A stretch of DNA of 64,000 bases from Typhlomys cinereus (GCA_023101885.1 JALPQD010000631.1:568001-632000), one strand, 5' to 3'. Numbered from the stretch's first letter, positions 1-9,588 are shown. Numbers and translations: made by a program. Notes: generated from the letters alone by a model not told the origin.

Positions 1-439
1 TTGGCCTCGCTCCAATGACAATAATGAGGACAACAAGGGGAGAGGGTGCCAAGCGAGCCACAGACCACACTGTGTGGCACAGGGACTTCTCACTTCATTG
101 CACGCACCACTGCATAGAAGGAGAAAAGTTAGCAGCGCTTGCCCTGTTCCATGTTAATAATTCCTTATTTCCAAAGCCCAGTGAATTAGCACCACCAAAA
201 GAAAAGCTTTCCCCTGTAGAAGAATGTCAGCTAACAAATGTAGGAAGAATAGAATTGAGATCACTATCTTGTCAGCATAAATGCCAATGATTAATTCTGG
301 AGTCATCATCAATGGTACTAAACCCATTCAGCAGAAGATTTTTAGGATATTAAGTTCTTCCCATAGCCTCTGAGCATATTTCATGGATTACAGAAGAGGA
401 AGTACAAACTAAGGATGTGTAAATCAGGGGCATTACCTC
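1..439. other. Unassigned intronic sequence
   Basis: No repeat family, exon or regulatory structure could be recognised. The 91-codon open frame on the plus strand has no splice-site or family support. Confidence 0.4.
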
Positions 440-747
440 CTCGATCAGTTATGATGTTACCAACAGTGGGATGGATCCCGCTAAGCAATATGCAAGACCA
501 TGACACGACCACCCTGTGACTTTCTTGCCAAAAATCTGAATCTAACCTGAAGGAAGCAATCGGGAAAACCCAAATTGACACATTCTGCCAAATAACTGGT
601 CCAAGAGTTTTCGAAAGTGTTACTATCATGAAAGGGACAAAAAGACTAATGTGTGCAATCTTTGATTGTAGCCTACGTTTTAAAAAACCTGATGGAAAAG
701 ACATTGCTGGAGATTCTGTACACAGTGGACTGCATGTTAGATATCAC
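440..747 (+). repeat. Old interspersed repeat (L1-like 3' end), left part
   Basis: The text around AAACCCAAATTGACACATTCTGCC and the following CATGAAAGGGAC resembles a mammalian-wide repeat 3' end seen in many genomes, probably an old L1-type tail. It appears to resume at 1649 after the LTR element, ending in an A-rich tail near 1830. The assignment is from memory of the pattern and is uncertain. Confidence 0.4.
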
Positions 748-888
748 CCTCAGCCCTGGTGTTGGTGTGTGCTCTCCTGTCAAGCTGGACTATGAACTGT
801 AACCGGACTATCGTAAGAGAATAAACCCCTTGTTCCTTTAAGCTGTTTGATAGTCATTTATCAGCAACTATGCAGATGAACTGCAACA
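748..888 (+). repeat. 5' LTR fragment of MaLR provirus
   Basis: The fragment starts at CCTCAGCCCTGGTG and ends at GCAACA. It has AATAAA about 75 bases before its end. The upstream two thirds of the LTR are missing, so a deletion or recombination removed them. Confidence 0.8.
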
Positions 889-1490
889 GAATTTGGTACC
901 CAGGAAGTGGGGTGTTGCTGATAAATCTGATTATGTGGACTCTATGGCTTTTGAACGGTTCTGCTGGACAAAGTTGGAAATGCTTGAAAATTTTCACTTT
1001 GTGGATTTACAAATACCATTCTTCAGAGTTTAGTGGGCCAGTTGCTGAGAGAGATTGTTTGGGCCCAATTTGTGATGAGGGGAACGAGGACTGGTTTGCT
1101 TGACAGAGGAGAGCTGTGTTGGCAGCCTTATGTTTGGCTGCCTAAAAGAGGCCTTTCCGGCATCAGCGCATTAAAGTTGGTACAGTTGTAGCTCCAGTGG
1201 ACTAAGCTACGTTTCAACCTTGCTTCGGAATGTGGCAGCATCCCCAGGTGGTACTGGTTTTGGTGAACGATTTGAGGGGTTCATGGAAAAGCAGCAAAAG
1301 CTTGGCACCAAGTGGCAGGCATAGAGTTCCTGCAAAGAGAAGGTGAAGCTTACAGCTGCAGAGGAGAACCCAGAGTGTTTGAGATGCCAGAACTGTGGGA
1401 CTGCTGCTGAGGACGACTGCGAGTGGAGATTCAGCCTGGTTCAAAGAAGTCTGCTTTTATAACTTTGAGCTGCAAACAGGGACTGGGACC

Positions 1491-1648
1491 GTTATGGTGG
1501 CCAGTTCCCTCAGCCCTGGTGTTGGTGTGTGCTCTCCTGTCAAACTGGACTATGAACTGTAACCGGACTATCGTAAGAGAATAAACCCCTTGTTCCTTTA
1601 AGCTGTTTGATAGTCATTTATCAGCAACTATGCAGATGAACTGCAACA
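1491..1648 (+). repeat. 3' LTR fragment of MaLR provirus
   Basis: It is identical to the 5' copy except for one base (CAAACTGG against CAAGCTGG). It starts about 17 bases earlier in the LTR (GTTATGGTGGCCAGTTCC). It is followed by CCAAT, which continues the older repeat. Confidence 0.8.
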
Positions 1649-1830
1649 CCAATGTTCAGGAGAATGGCCCTGTTTTCAGATGATTCATGCTCTAACATGT
1701 AAGTGTTGAATCTATAGTACCTGCATTTTACTTTTAAAATGAGTGCCCACAAGAGTATTATGATATTCTAGCTTTTCTACAAGCTTAAAATTGCTCAAAA
1801 TGAAAAGTAGAGGGGAAAAAAAATCTGTAA
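1649..1830 (+). repeat. Old interspersed repeat (L1-like 3' end), right part
   Basis: It continues the repeat interrupted at 747, ending with TTCTAGCTTTTCTACAAGC, an AAAATGAAAAG stretch and an A-rich tail. This suggests the provirus inserted into an older element. Confidence 0.35.
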
Positions 1831-3112
1831 AATAAATAAATATTCCTGAGTAAAAGTATTTGATTTACCCAGATAGTATCTTACACCAACCGACTCAATC
1901 ATCTCACTTTGCAAGAATAAACAATTTACATCCAAAATGAATTCTGTGATCCTTTTAGGGTGGTCAAGTTTCTCTATAAAGAAGTTAATAGCAAATATTT
2001 TAGATTTTGTGAGCCACGTATGAGATCTTGTTTCGTTTTGTGGTTTTTTTAAAATAACACTTCAAATGCATAAAAACTATGCCCAACAAGAAGGCCAGTA
2101 CCAAAAAATGGGCTGAAGATCATAATTTGCCAACCTCTTATCTGCATGAAATTCTGCAGGGTTGCATTTGAATAATCAAATCATAAACAGGAAAGCACGA
2201 CAGAAATTTTCCTTCTGGGACTTAGAACGTTGACAGCTCTCAGCAGGAACTCATCCTGGGAGCTGCTTCTTTATGAGCTGCCTCTCTGTCGCTTTCCTCT
2301 TGCAGCCTCCCATCCTCCAGAGCACAGTGCAGTACTTTGATTAATATTTCGGGTAGCATGACACTTGCCACATGTTCACGACTCTGTCACACTTTGATCC
2401 CAAGCGCTTTTATGAATGTCTCGGCAGGGGGCTCACGTCACTCGAACAAAACTTCTTCTGCCCACACTTAGCAAAAGACACGGAGGAACAGGAGATGCTG
2501 AGAGAAAAGTGCATCCATATAATTCCGTGAGGTGTGTGACTCTATTTTACTTGCTAGTCTACATTACGATCTCCATCTGGACATAAGGGTCACTGTATGG
2601 GGTCACGGTACAAAGCTATGGGAAGTCAGAGAGCTCCCAGCAGGATTTCCTACCTCCAGGCTGCCTGTCGGTGCCTGTCTTTTCTCTCCTGTCTCTCTTC
2701 TTTGTTCCAGGGCCATCACTCTCATTTGTCTCCATCTGGTTGTTTAATGAAACTAAAACCCCTGCATCATCCACTGACCTCGTGGTCCTCCAGCTTCCCC
2801 TGCCTGCACTCTAATGGACCTGCCTTTTCATCCCCCACAGCAACCACTTGGCCCTTGAAGTTTCTATTTTTCAAAGACCGTGAGCCCACCCAACTCGGTG
2901 AACCTCTGCCTGCTGTAACCCAGTGGGTCTTCCTCAGCACTGCCCTGCTGCCCACACTCTAGGTGCCAGCCCCAGACCTTCATTCCAACCCATGCCTCGA
3001 CCCACACCTAGTATGTTCCTCTCCCTTAAAACAAAAATCCCAGCGCTTAGAAAACAAGACAGTCTTAAGAGTCAAAGTCATAGAATCGAACTTCCTCAAT
3101 TTAATTTATTTT
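1831..3112. other. Unassigned intronic sequence
   Basis: No exon or repeat family was recognised with confidence. Overlapping open frames at 2532-2962 in two plus frames and one minus frame lack splice signals and recognisable protein sequence. Confidence 0.4.
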
Positions 3113-3116
3113 AATT

Positions 3117-3376
3117 GGGCTGGAGAGATTGCTCAGGAGTTAAGGCTTGGTCTCATAAGCAGAAGGACCTGAGTTCAGATCTCACATCAAAAAAAAAGCA
3201 GCAGGTAGCAAGGCAGCAGCCTGCATTTCTGGTTCTGGAAGGCAGAGCCTGGGAAATCCCAGACTGAAGCAAAAAGGAGGTAGGAGTATTCCAGGATGCG
3301 TCTTAAAGTCATCCTTGGGCCTCCACGGGCACGCACAGTGCCCTCTGATACAGAGAGCGCGAGAGCGAGAGCAAGC

Positions 3377-3411
<35 letters not shown>

Positions 3412-3475
3412 GAAGAGGGAGAGGGAGAGGTACAGGAGGACACACAGACACACAAATAAAAATTTTTTTAAAAAT
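3117..3475 (+). mobile_element. tRNA-derived SINE, main family (older type)
   Basis: It starts GGGCTGGAGAGATTGCTCAG (A box region), with CTGAGTTCAGATCTC as the B box. The body contains TTCTGGTTCTGGAAGGCAGAGC, and a box near CCTTGGGCCTCCACGGGC precedes a (GA)n expansion. The tail AATAAAAATTTTTTTAAAAA is the polyadenylation-signal-plus-T-run tail of T+ SINEs of the B2 superfamily. The body is not that of mouse B2. Confidence 0.8.
3378..3431. repeat. (GA)n microsatellite inside SINE
   Basis: A purine dinucleotide run expanded where other copies of the SINE carry (CA)n. It accounts for the open frames called on both strands here. Confidence 0.9.
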
Positions 3476-3905
3476 CTTACCTGAATGACCTTAGCCAAGT
3501 CATTTAATCCTCCTCCAAGCCACAGTTACTTCCTCTGCAAAACGGGCTTAGTAATAATACTTTAGAGCCCACAGGTTAGTTTGCTAAAAGAAAAGCAGAT
3601 CCTAGAGCCTGAAGAAGTCCATTAGCTCAGTGAGAACTAGGAGGGATTTCAGACTCACAAACAACCCAAGACCTTCTTGGGAACAAAGAACATGAGGTTT
3701 GAGACACAGTTGAACTAACATGGAGACTGACTCAACTGTGACTCTGATATGAAAGACAATTTTGTTGAACAAAAGGAGACAGGAATGAATATAGCTCATG
3801 TATCGCCAACGAGGGTTATAGCACCGATCCAAGACGCCGGCTGGGCTTCTGTTTTGATTAACACAAATTTGGTAAGCTCTAAATAATTTTTTAAGTAAAA
3901 CTATA
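3476..3905. other. Unassigned intronic sequence
   Basis: Nothing recognised. Confidence 0.4.
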
Positions 3906-4265
3906 CTATCTGCTTTTTCTTACTGCTGTGACAAAATAATTAATAAGAAGCTTAATAAGAAGGAGAAAACGCTTATTTGTTTCACAGTTTGAGTTATGAT
4001 AGACAGAGAAGGTGTGTCTCTCCTCTGGGACAGTGGGAGTGTAGGGGCACTTGCTCACATCTGGGCAGATCAGGACAAAGTAGAGATGGGGCAGGAAGTG
4101 GGGTGGGACTATAAGCCTCAAGGAAACTCTCCTGACAGGAACCTACTTCCTCCAGCTAGGCCCCACCTCCCAATGGCCCCATAACTTTCCAGACCAGTAC
4201 TACCAGCTGAAGACCAAGCATTGAAACTCATGAGCCTAGGGAGGCCATTTCACATTTAAACATTC
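3906..4265 (-). repeat. Old rodent interspersed repeat, antisense
   Basis: TTACTGCTGTGACAAAATAA at the start, GGGACTATAAGCC and CCTCCAGCTAGGCCCCACCT in the middle, and CCAAGCATTGAAACTCATGAG at the end match the order of a common rodent repeat read antisense. A diverged copy lies at 14790-15115. The family name is uncertain. Confidence 0.45.
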
Positions 4266-4398
4266 ACATTATGTAGTCAGGACTACATAAATGAAATCTC
4301 ACTTTAAGGTTTCTAAAGTAGAAACTAGAGTTTTCATATCATCATATGTTCTAGCATGGCTCTTAGCTCTGAGTCAGAATTCCTTCAACAACACCCAC

Positions 4399-4800
4399 TG
4401 TGATAGTCAATCCTGGGTGTCAACTTGACACGGCTGGCATTAAGTAAGATCAGCTGAGACCACCTGAAGAGATTATCCAGATCAACACATTTACAATACA
4501 AAGACCAGCCCTAGATCCCATGGGAACCTCCCTAGATTTCCTTGGAACCTCCCAGTAGTGGACCAGATAAAAGGAACCACAGAACAGAAGACAGAGAAGA
4601 AGAAAGACTCTCCAGGAATGCTCCAGCCTCATGGATGGGAGCGACTTAGCCTGTCACCTTCAGCCACCAGCCATGCCGCCTCCGCCATGAAAGACGGTAT
4701 CTCCCCTCTGGAACCCTAAGATGAATAAATTTCCTTTTCCCCCTCAAATTATCTGACTTTGGGTGTTCTCTCGCAGCAATAGTTAAGAGCAACCGTTATA
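4399..4800 (+). mobile_element. Solo LTR, MaLR/ERVL-like
   Basis: It begins TGTGATAGTCAATCCTGGG and contains GCCATGCCGCCTCCGCCATG, GATGAATAAATTTCC (polyadenylation signal) and TTTGGGTGTTCTCTCGCAGC near the end. Its last 200 bases match the LTRs at 8258-8611 and 30179-30523. The terminal CA seems mutated, and no clean 5-bp target duplication is visible. Confidence 0.65.
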
Positions 4801-5535
4801 CGCAACCTCTCTAGTTCTGGAGGGTGGCACAGTCTCCAGCATCCTCATCAACTCAACAATGACAGGTGTTTGAAGCCAGTGTGGCTCCAGTGGGCAGGAC
4901 AGTCACTAGGGAGCCTCTTCACGCTGAGCTTTCTGCCTTTACTTTGGACCTATGAACCATCCCCATAACTGGACTAGCCAAGTCCCCCTTTCTGATAGAC
5001 TCCCACAAGTCCTAGCAACTGCACTTGTCGACCTCAGCCTGTGGGCGCCACTGAGGCCAAGGAGAGGCGCACTTCCTCTGCTGTCCCCAGCCTTTCCGGG
5101 CTCAGCAATGGGCTCATGAGTATGGTTCCCATGCTTCTGTGGACCCCTCACTTTGAATCTGTTCATACCTGGTTCTCCAGGCTTCCCTTGTCTCGGGGCC
5201 ACAGCATGCTTCATTCGGCATGCTGTCAGACCACCAACTGGTGCGTTCCCAGGAGAGCCAGGACTCGATGCCTGGTCTCCAGTCTCTACAATTCTTGCTT
5301 CTTCAGACACTCCAGTGGTCTGTTCCTCCACGGTGGGAAGGAGGTGGCAGTAACTCAATTCATCTTGGGTTTCACCCCCTGCCCGGATAGTAATAGTTGC
5401 CCGTGTCCTCTTCATTGGCCTTCTGCCTCAGGCTGTCTGTAGTCCATGTGTTTATTTATTTAAACAAGCTCTTAACTATCATGGTACTTCTGTGTTCTGA
5501 TTGTGTATTTCCTAACCATACCTAACAAATCCTAA
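4801..5535. other. Unassigned sequence with opposing open frames
   Basis: Open frames of 158 codons (minus, 4939-5415) and 133 codons (plus, 5041-5442) overlap. Neither gives a protein I recognise and neither has clear splice sites. The stretch is GC-richer than its surroundings and could be a decayed LTR, but I cannot name it. Confidence 0.35.
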
Positions 5536-5655
5536 TCTCCTCCCTCCCTCCCTCCGTCTCTCCCTTCCTTCTTTCCTCCCTCCCTCCCTCTCTCCTTCCC
5601 TCCCTTCCTTCCTCACTTCCTCCCTCCCTTCCTTCCTTCCTTCCTTCCTTCCTTC
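5536..5655. repeat. (TCCC)n/(CCTT)n polypyrimidine repeat
   Basis: About 120 bases of almost pure C/T on the plus strand, with TCCC and CCTT units. Confidence 0.9.
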
Positions 5656-5675
5656 TTTGCTTCCATCTCAGTAGG

Positions 5676-5990
5676 GACTGAAGAGAAATGGTTCAGCAGT
5701 TAATCTTGTCACACATGCAAAAGGTCTCGAGCTCAGATCCCCGATCCCAGGAAAAAAATTAAGTTGGATGTGCCAGCCCGCCTATAACTCTAAGTCCTGG
5801 AAGGCAAAATGTCAAGTCAGACTAGGTTTGCAGGCGAGAATTAGATTTAATTAGAGATCCTGAGTGAAAAGAATAAGGAGGAAGAGTAATCAAGGATGAT
5901 CCTGATACAACTGGCTTTCTATATGTATCCACACACACATGTATCTATATACATGAAAAACACGCATACCATAAAAGTACGTACAAAAAT
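5676..5990 (+). mobile_element. Old dimeric SINE (same type as 55864-56235)
   Basis: A tRNA-like head (GAAGAGAAATGGTTCAGCAG, then GAGCTCAGATCCC) is followed by a right half with TTAATTAGAGATCCTGAGTG and AGTAATCAAGGATGATCC. The right half aligns by eye with the element at 55864. It ends in a CA-rich tail. Confidence 0.5.
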
Positions 5991-6069
5991 GGAAAAGTTA
6001 AAAAAAAAAGAAAGGGTTTCAATACTTCAGATTGTCCTCAAAACTCTCTCTGTACAATAGTGACCTTGT

Positions 6070-6245
6070 TTTTTCTTTCCTTTCTTTCTTGTCTTTTTTT
6101 GATTTATGAAAGTGAGTGGAGGTCAGAGGACAACTTTCAGAAGTGAGTTCTCTCCTTCCAGCATGTGGGTTTGGGGGATCAAACTCAGATTGCCAGGTTT
6201 TCAACAAGGTGCCTCGTGGCTGAGCTGTCATCCCATGGGCTCTAC
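6070..6245 (-). mobile_element. B3-like SINE, antisense
   Basis: The plus strand reads GTGGAGGTCAGAGGACAACT, TTCTCTCCTTCCAGCATGTG, GGGGATCAAACTCAG and GGCTGAGCTGTCATCCC. This is the reverse of a B3-type tRNA-derived rodent SINE. Confidence 0.7.
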
Positions 6246-6263
6246 CTCCAAGCGCTTAGGTTA

Positions 6264-6340
6264 CAGGCGTGTGGTCGTTGCAGGCGTGTGGTCGTTGCAG
6301 GCGTGTGGTCGTTGCAGGCGTGTGGTCGTTGCAGGCGTGC
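6264..6340. repeat. 17-bp CpG-bearing minisatellite
   Basis: Four perfect tandem copies of CAGGCGTGTGGTCGTTG start at 6264, 6281, 6298 and 6315. A fifth, interrupted copy starts at 6332. Each unit holds two CpG sites. It abuts the antisense B3-like SINE. Confidence 0.95.
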
Positions 6341-7085
6341 GGCCGCGCTCAGTCTGTGCACTGCTCCCATGGATTCTGGGGCTTCACTGGGCAACACTCC
6401 ATCAACTGGACTACATCCCCAGCCCATCTAAACCCCACCTCTCCAACCCAGCACCCTGACACTCATTAAAGCATTTGGGGAAACCCCAACAACAGACATG
6501 CCTCTGCACGCGCAGAGGCAAAGTCTAGATCCAGACGCCTCTAAATCCACAGCCCCCCTGGACCCAAAGCAGGTGATGCTGTCTGCCTGACAGCTTCACT
6601 GCTACTACAGTGCGAAGGTGGATGTCCATGAGCATCTCTGGAATAAATGCTGAGCAAAGCAAAATTGGTACCAAAGACTCACTTCAATGGAGCTAGGAGA
6701 GGTTCAAAGGGCGACCCCAGGCAAGCTGGGAACTTCAGGAGAGGGCTGAGCCCAGAATTACTTGCTTGCAAATCAAAGTGAGCTCTGGCACAGAATGGTG
6801 GACTTTGGAACCTGTTAGCTCAGCTCTGCCTGGAAGTGCTGAGCTAATTACAGCTCACCTACAGCGAAGCAAGGGGTTTAGACATGACACAGGGCGGAGG
6901 AGTGCTGTGCGAAGCGCGGACACCAGGGCCACCTAGGAAAGGAGCATATGGAAATGGTAGCCTGGGGGTACTAATTTTCCTTTGAACCAAGGAGTGCTGT
7001 GGCAAGGCAAAAGAAAATGCTAACAAGTGCGATGTGGAAGAGTTCCGCACAGTACATGGCATTTGTGAAGCACTGAGCTGTCTTT
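6341..7085. other. Unassigned intronic sequence
   Basis: The first 85 bases (to TCCCCAGCCCAT) may be an antisense ID-like remnant. Nothing recognised beyond that. Confidence 0.35.
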
Positions 7086-7101
7086 AAAAACCCCTCGCTC
7101 A

Positions 7102-7382
7102 GGGCTGGAGAGGGGGCTCAGGGGTTAAGCCTCTGCCTTGCAGGCAGAAAATCCTGAGTTCAGATCCTAGACCCCACATATAGATGCCGGGCAGAAGCGG
7201 GGGGGGGGGGGGGGGGGGGCTGCGTTTCTGGTCCTGGTAGGGTGGAGCCTGTGAATCCCAGAGCAGAGTAAATGAGGAGGAGGTGGAGGCGTCCATGATG
7301 GTTCCCGAATTCGTCCGTGGTTCTACACACACACAGATACACACACGCACACATACACACGCATAATTGAATAAAAATTTTT
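7102..7382 (+). mobile_element. tRNA-derived SINE, main family, young subtype, with target duplication
   Basis: It starts GGCTGGAGAGGGGGCTCAGG and has B-box text CTGAGTTCAGATCC. The young-subtype box GAATTCGTCCGTGGTTCTAC comes next, then a CA tail and AATAAAAATTTTTAAAA. The flanks AAAACCCCTCGCTCA (7087-7101) and AAAACCCCTCACTCA (7383-7397) are a 15-bp target duplication with one mismatch. That shows L1-type retroposition and fixes the element limits. Confidence 0.9.
7199..7219. repeat. Poly-G run of 21 within SINE
   Basis: Twenty-one consecutive G bases lie where the sister copy at 51600 has GCGGGGGCGGC. This is an expansion of a short G run, or an assembly length error. Confidence 0.9.
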
Positions 7383-7407
7383 AAAACCCCTCACTCACAG
7401 TGTCCTG

Positions 7408-7678
7408 TTGATGGGGAAATGGTTCAGCAGTAAAAACTTGCTGCACATGCATGAGCTCAGCGCCCCAGAGCCCACACAAAAGCCTGGTGGGCTTGGCGGG
7501 AAGGCAGAAAGATTCCTGGGGAAGGCTGGTTTGCCAGACGAGCCTTGTCCATCTAGAGACTCTGCCTCAATACACAAGGTGGAGAGAGATGAAGGAAAAC
7601 ACTTGACATCAATCTCAGGCCTGTGCATGTGCACACAAACACGCGTACATGCAAACACACACACATGCACGCACACTT
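7408..7678 (+). mobile_element. Old ID/B1-type dimeric SINE (B4/RSINE-like)
   Basis: The tRNA-like left half (GGGGAAATGGTTCAGCAGT ... GAGCTCAGCGCCC) is followed by a right half with GACTCTGCCTCAATACACAA, GGTGGAGAGAGATGAAGG and a CA-rich tail. The same right-half signature occurs at 27661 and 58665. Confidence 0.6.
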
Positions 7679-7679
7679 A

Positions 7680-8257
7680 ACCTATGCGTAAATGTCTACG
7701 AAGCAGAACTATAAATTAATTTCACCATTTAGAAACACAGTGAGACTCAAAAAGTAAACAATTTCACGAGGCTAAATAAGGTCATGAACTTTTAATACTG
7801 AGATTCCAAAACCCCCACCTTTTAAGCAACCCCATCCAACAACATTCTGAAAGCCACCCATATAAGGAAGAATCTCTCGAGGTGATGCCATTTCAATGTG
7901 AACTGAAAGAGGCAAAGAGCTGCTTCGAAAAAGAAATCAGAAGAGGGCTGGTGAGATTCCCCGGGCATGGGCCTGAGGACTGTTCCGCTTTATCTTGATG
8001 AGGGCATGGTACATACTTGCACATGTCATTCAGAGTCTATTGCGTTATACAACTAGAAGCAGTGTCTTTCATGTGTATCCATTATACTAAATCACTAGAA
8101 CAATCAGCATCAAAATTAGAGTCTATTAAACACATTCAAATTATGAAATCTTGCTTTTAGGTCCATGTTGATGTGTGTCTGCAGATGTTTAAGGCTCAAT
8201 TTATTTTGTGTCTAGGACCACTTCTGGGAAAGGTCTTAATCCTACTGTCACAACAAT
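7680..8257. other. Unassigned intronic sequence
   Basis: GAGGGCTGGTGAGATTCC at 7943 may be a short SINE head. Nothing else recognised. Confidence 0.35.
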
Positions 8258-8611
8258 TGTTATGGTTTGAAATGTGTCCCCCACAGTCTCATATGTTTGT
8301 GAAGGTCATGGCACCTTTGAGAGGTGGAGCCTTGATGGAGGAAGGTGATCAGAAAGGGTAGGCCTTGAGCTGGATTAGTCCCACCCTATCTCTAGGTGTC
8401 TGCCTTTGCAGGAAGCAGTCTGGTAGCTCTCAGCCTCACAGATGGGAGTGACTTAGCCCCACTCCAGCTTCCGCCAGCCAGCCAGCCAGCCATGCCACCT
8501 CCGCCATGAAAGACTGTTTCTCCCCTCTGGAACCGTCAGCTGACTAAATCTCCCTTAAGTTGATTGACTTTGGGTGCTCTCCCACAGCAATAGTTAAGAG
8601 TGACCATTACA
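8258..8611 (+). mobile_element. Solo LTR, MaLR/ERVL-like
   Basis: It starts TGTTATGGTTTGAAATGTGT, has GGTCATGGCACCTTTGAGAG and GCCACCTCCGCCATGAAAG, and ends CATTACA. The flanking 5-mers ACAAT and GCAAT form a 5-bp target duplication with one mismatch, as expected for ERVL-class LTRs. It contains a CCAG tetranucleotide run. No internal region follows, so it is a solo LTR. Confidence 0.8.
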
Positions 8612-9116
8612 GCAATGCTCTGTGACAGATCTTTGCTCCAAACACGACAGTCACTGTCTACATTGGAATACTACCTACAACATGAACTACACATACTCGA
8701 CGCACCTTCATGAAGAAGGCCTGGCTCAGTGAGCAGTACTTCTTGGCTTGCTTTTAATAGGTCCCTAGTATGCACAAACCATGTCTTACTCGGTGTGGAC
8801 TTTTTGGTTTTGGAGTTAAAGGCAGGAAAACATGCTACTTTTGTCACAATTAGAACCACATCTGCACAGTCATGGGGACCCAGGTTCCTATATAGAGAAA
8901 GTAGGGGCTAAGTTCCAGCTTCCAGATTCTCCTTCTACATCCATCGCGTCTCCCTTCTGCTTGTGTGCCTAGCCGTCCTGTGCCTTCTCTTGTGTTGCCT
9001 ATTTAAACTGTGACTCGATCCAAATTGAAGCTTTATAGACAAATCAAACAGTATCAAATCAAACAGTATCAAAACTATTTCTGGAATAAAACTGAAGGAA
9101 TTCAGGTTCTACTTAC
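8612..9116. other. Intronic sequence next to the exon donor
   Basis: No repeat recognised. The exon donor is at 9111-9116 on the minus strand. A perfect 15-bp tandem duplication lies at 9041-9070. Confidence 0.5.
9041..9070. repeat. Perfect 15-bp tandem duplication
   Basis: AAATCAAACAGTATC occurs twice without a gap (9041-9055 and 9056-9070). It starts 47 bases downstream of the LIMCH1 donor in gene orientation. Confidence 0.95.
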
Positions 9117-9187
9117 TCGCAGAGAAGGATTCCATTTTCTAACCCCGTGCGGAAGTCTTTATCACCAAAACTTCGGCCAGTGACTTG
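9117..9187 (-). CDS. LIMCH1: LIMCH1 internal coding exon (start of calponin-homology domain)
   Basis: Read on the minus strand, these 71 bases give 23 codons plus two bases, including [18 protein letters not shown] followed by ILLC and a split Glu codon (GA + next exon). This is the N-terminal part of the calponin-homology domain of LIMCH1; the paralogue LMO7 differs at several of these positions. The exon is preceded by a long pyrimidine run ending in TTTTCTTTTCCAG and followed by the near-ideal donor GTAAGT. Phase is 0 at entry and 2 at exit, and the frame is fully open. LIMCH1 is an actin/non-muscle-myosin-II-associated cytoplasmic protein with an N-terminal CH and a C-terminal LIM domain, linked to stress fibres and focal adhesions (established knowledge). 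The exon is too short to stand out as an ORF. Neighbouring exons are not recognised within this window. Family identity is near certain; exon numbering is not known. Confidence 0.93.
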
Positions 9188-9508
9188 CTGGAAAAGAAAA
9201 AGACAGCATAAATTTTTCTTTTGTAATCATGAAGCTCAATTTTATTTTAATTCGAGAACTTTGAAAATGACATGGCATTCTAAGAATGGGGAAAATCTAA
9301 TCCATCTGGCCTGAATTTCCTTCCATGTGGTTTTGCATGGATCAGCTAAGAAAACTTCACACCATTTCTTTGCATATCTTTGCAGATATGTTTTCTATTT
9401 GGAGCCTTATAAAATGTTTGTTCTTCTTGATAAAGGATTTGTTAGTTTGAGAAATTCAATCACAATAAGTCAAGGCCATACTGACTCTCTTCCAGAGATA
9501 TCAACTTT
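9188..9508. other. Intronic sequence upstream of the exon acceptor
   Basis: It holds the minus-strand pyrimidine tract at 9190-9220 and nothing else recognised. Confidence 0.5.
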
Positions 9509-9532
9509 CTCTCTCTCCCTATCTCTCTCTGT

Positions 9533-9588
<56 letters not shown>
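9509..9588. repeat. (CT)n-(GT)n microsatellite
   Basis: A CT-rich stretch passes into a (GT)n run of about 47 bases. It creates the low-complexity open frame across this region. Confidence 0.95.

Larger units (their letters stand above)
748..1648 (+). mobile_element. Short ERVL-MaLR-type provirus with two partial LTRs
   Basis: Two direct copies of a 141-base LTR segment (748-888 and 1508-1648) flank about 600 bases. They differ at one position in 141. Each contains the polyadenylation signal AATAAA and ends in CA. The inner sequence starts with AATTTGGTACCCAGGAAGTG right after the first LTR, the typical start of MaLR internal regions. Neither LTR has its 5' part: the same LTR is about 450 bases at 32903-33352. 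The internal part carries no long open frame and encodes nothing recognisable, as is usual for non-autonomous MaLRs. Confidence 0.8.
1..9116 (-). other. LIMCH1: Partial LIMCH1 intron downstream of the CH exon
   Basis: In gene orientation this is the intron that begins with GTAAGT just below 9117. I looked on the minus strand for the next CH-domain exon (the segment after ILLCE) and did not see it, so the intron appears to run off the left edge. It is filled with retroelements described separately. The limits are inferred from the single recognised exon. Confidence 0.8.

Noticed and set aside
889..1490. Retroviral gag/pol remnant between the two LTRs
   Set aside because: The region has no long frame and resembles non-coding MaLR internal sequence.
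4939..5442. Opposing 158- and 133-codon frames as possible genes
   Set aside because: No recognisable protein, no splice sites, and overlap on both strands suggests composition rather than coding.
6264..6340. Regularly repeated 17-mers as a CRISPR-like array
   Set aside because: Units are directly abutting with no spacers, and the host is a mammal.
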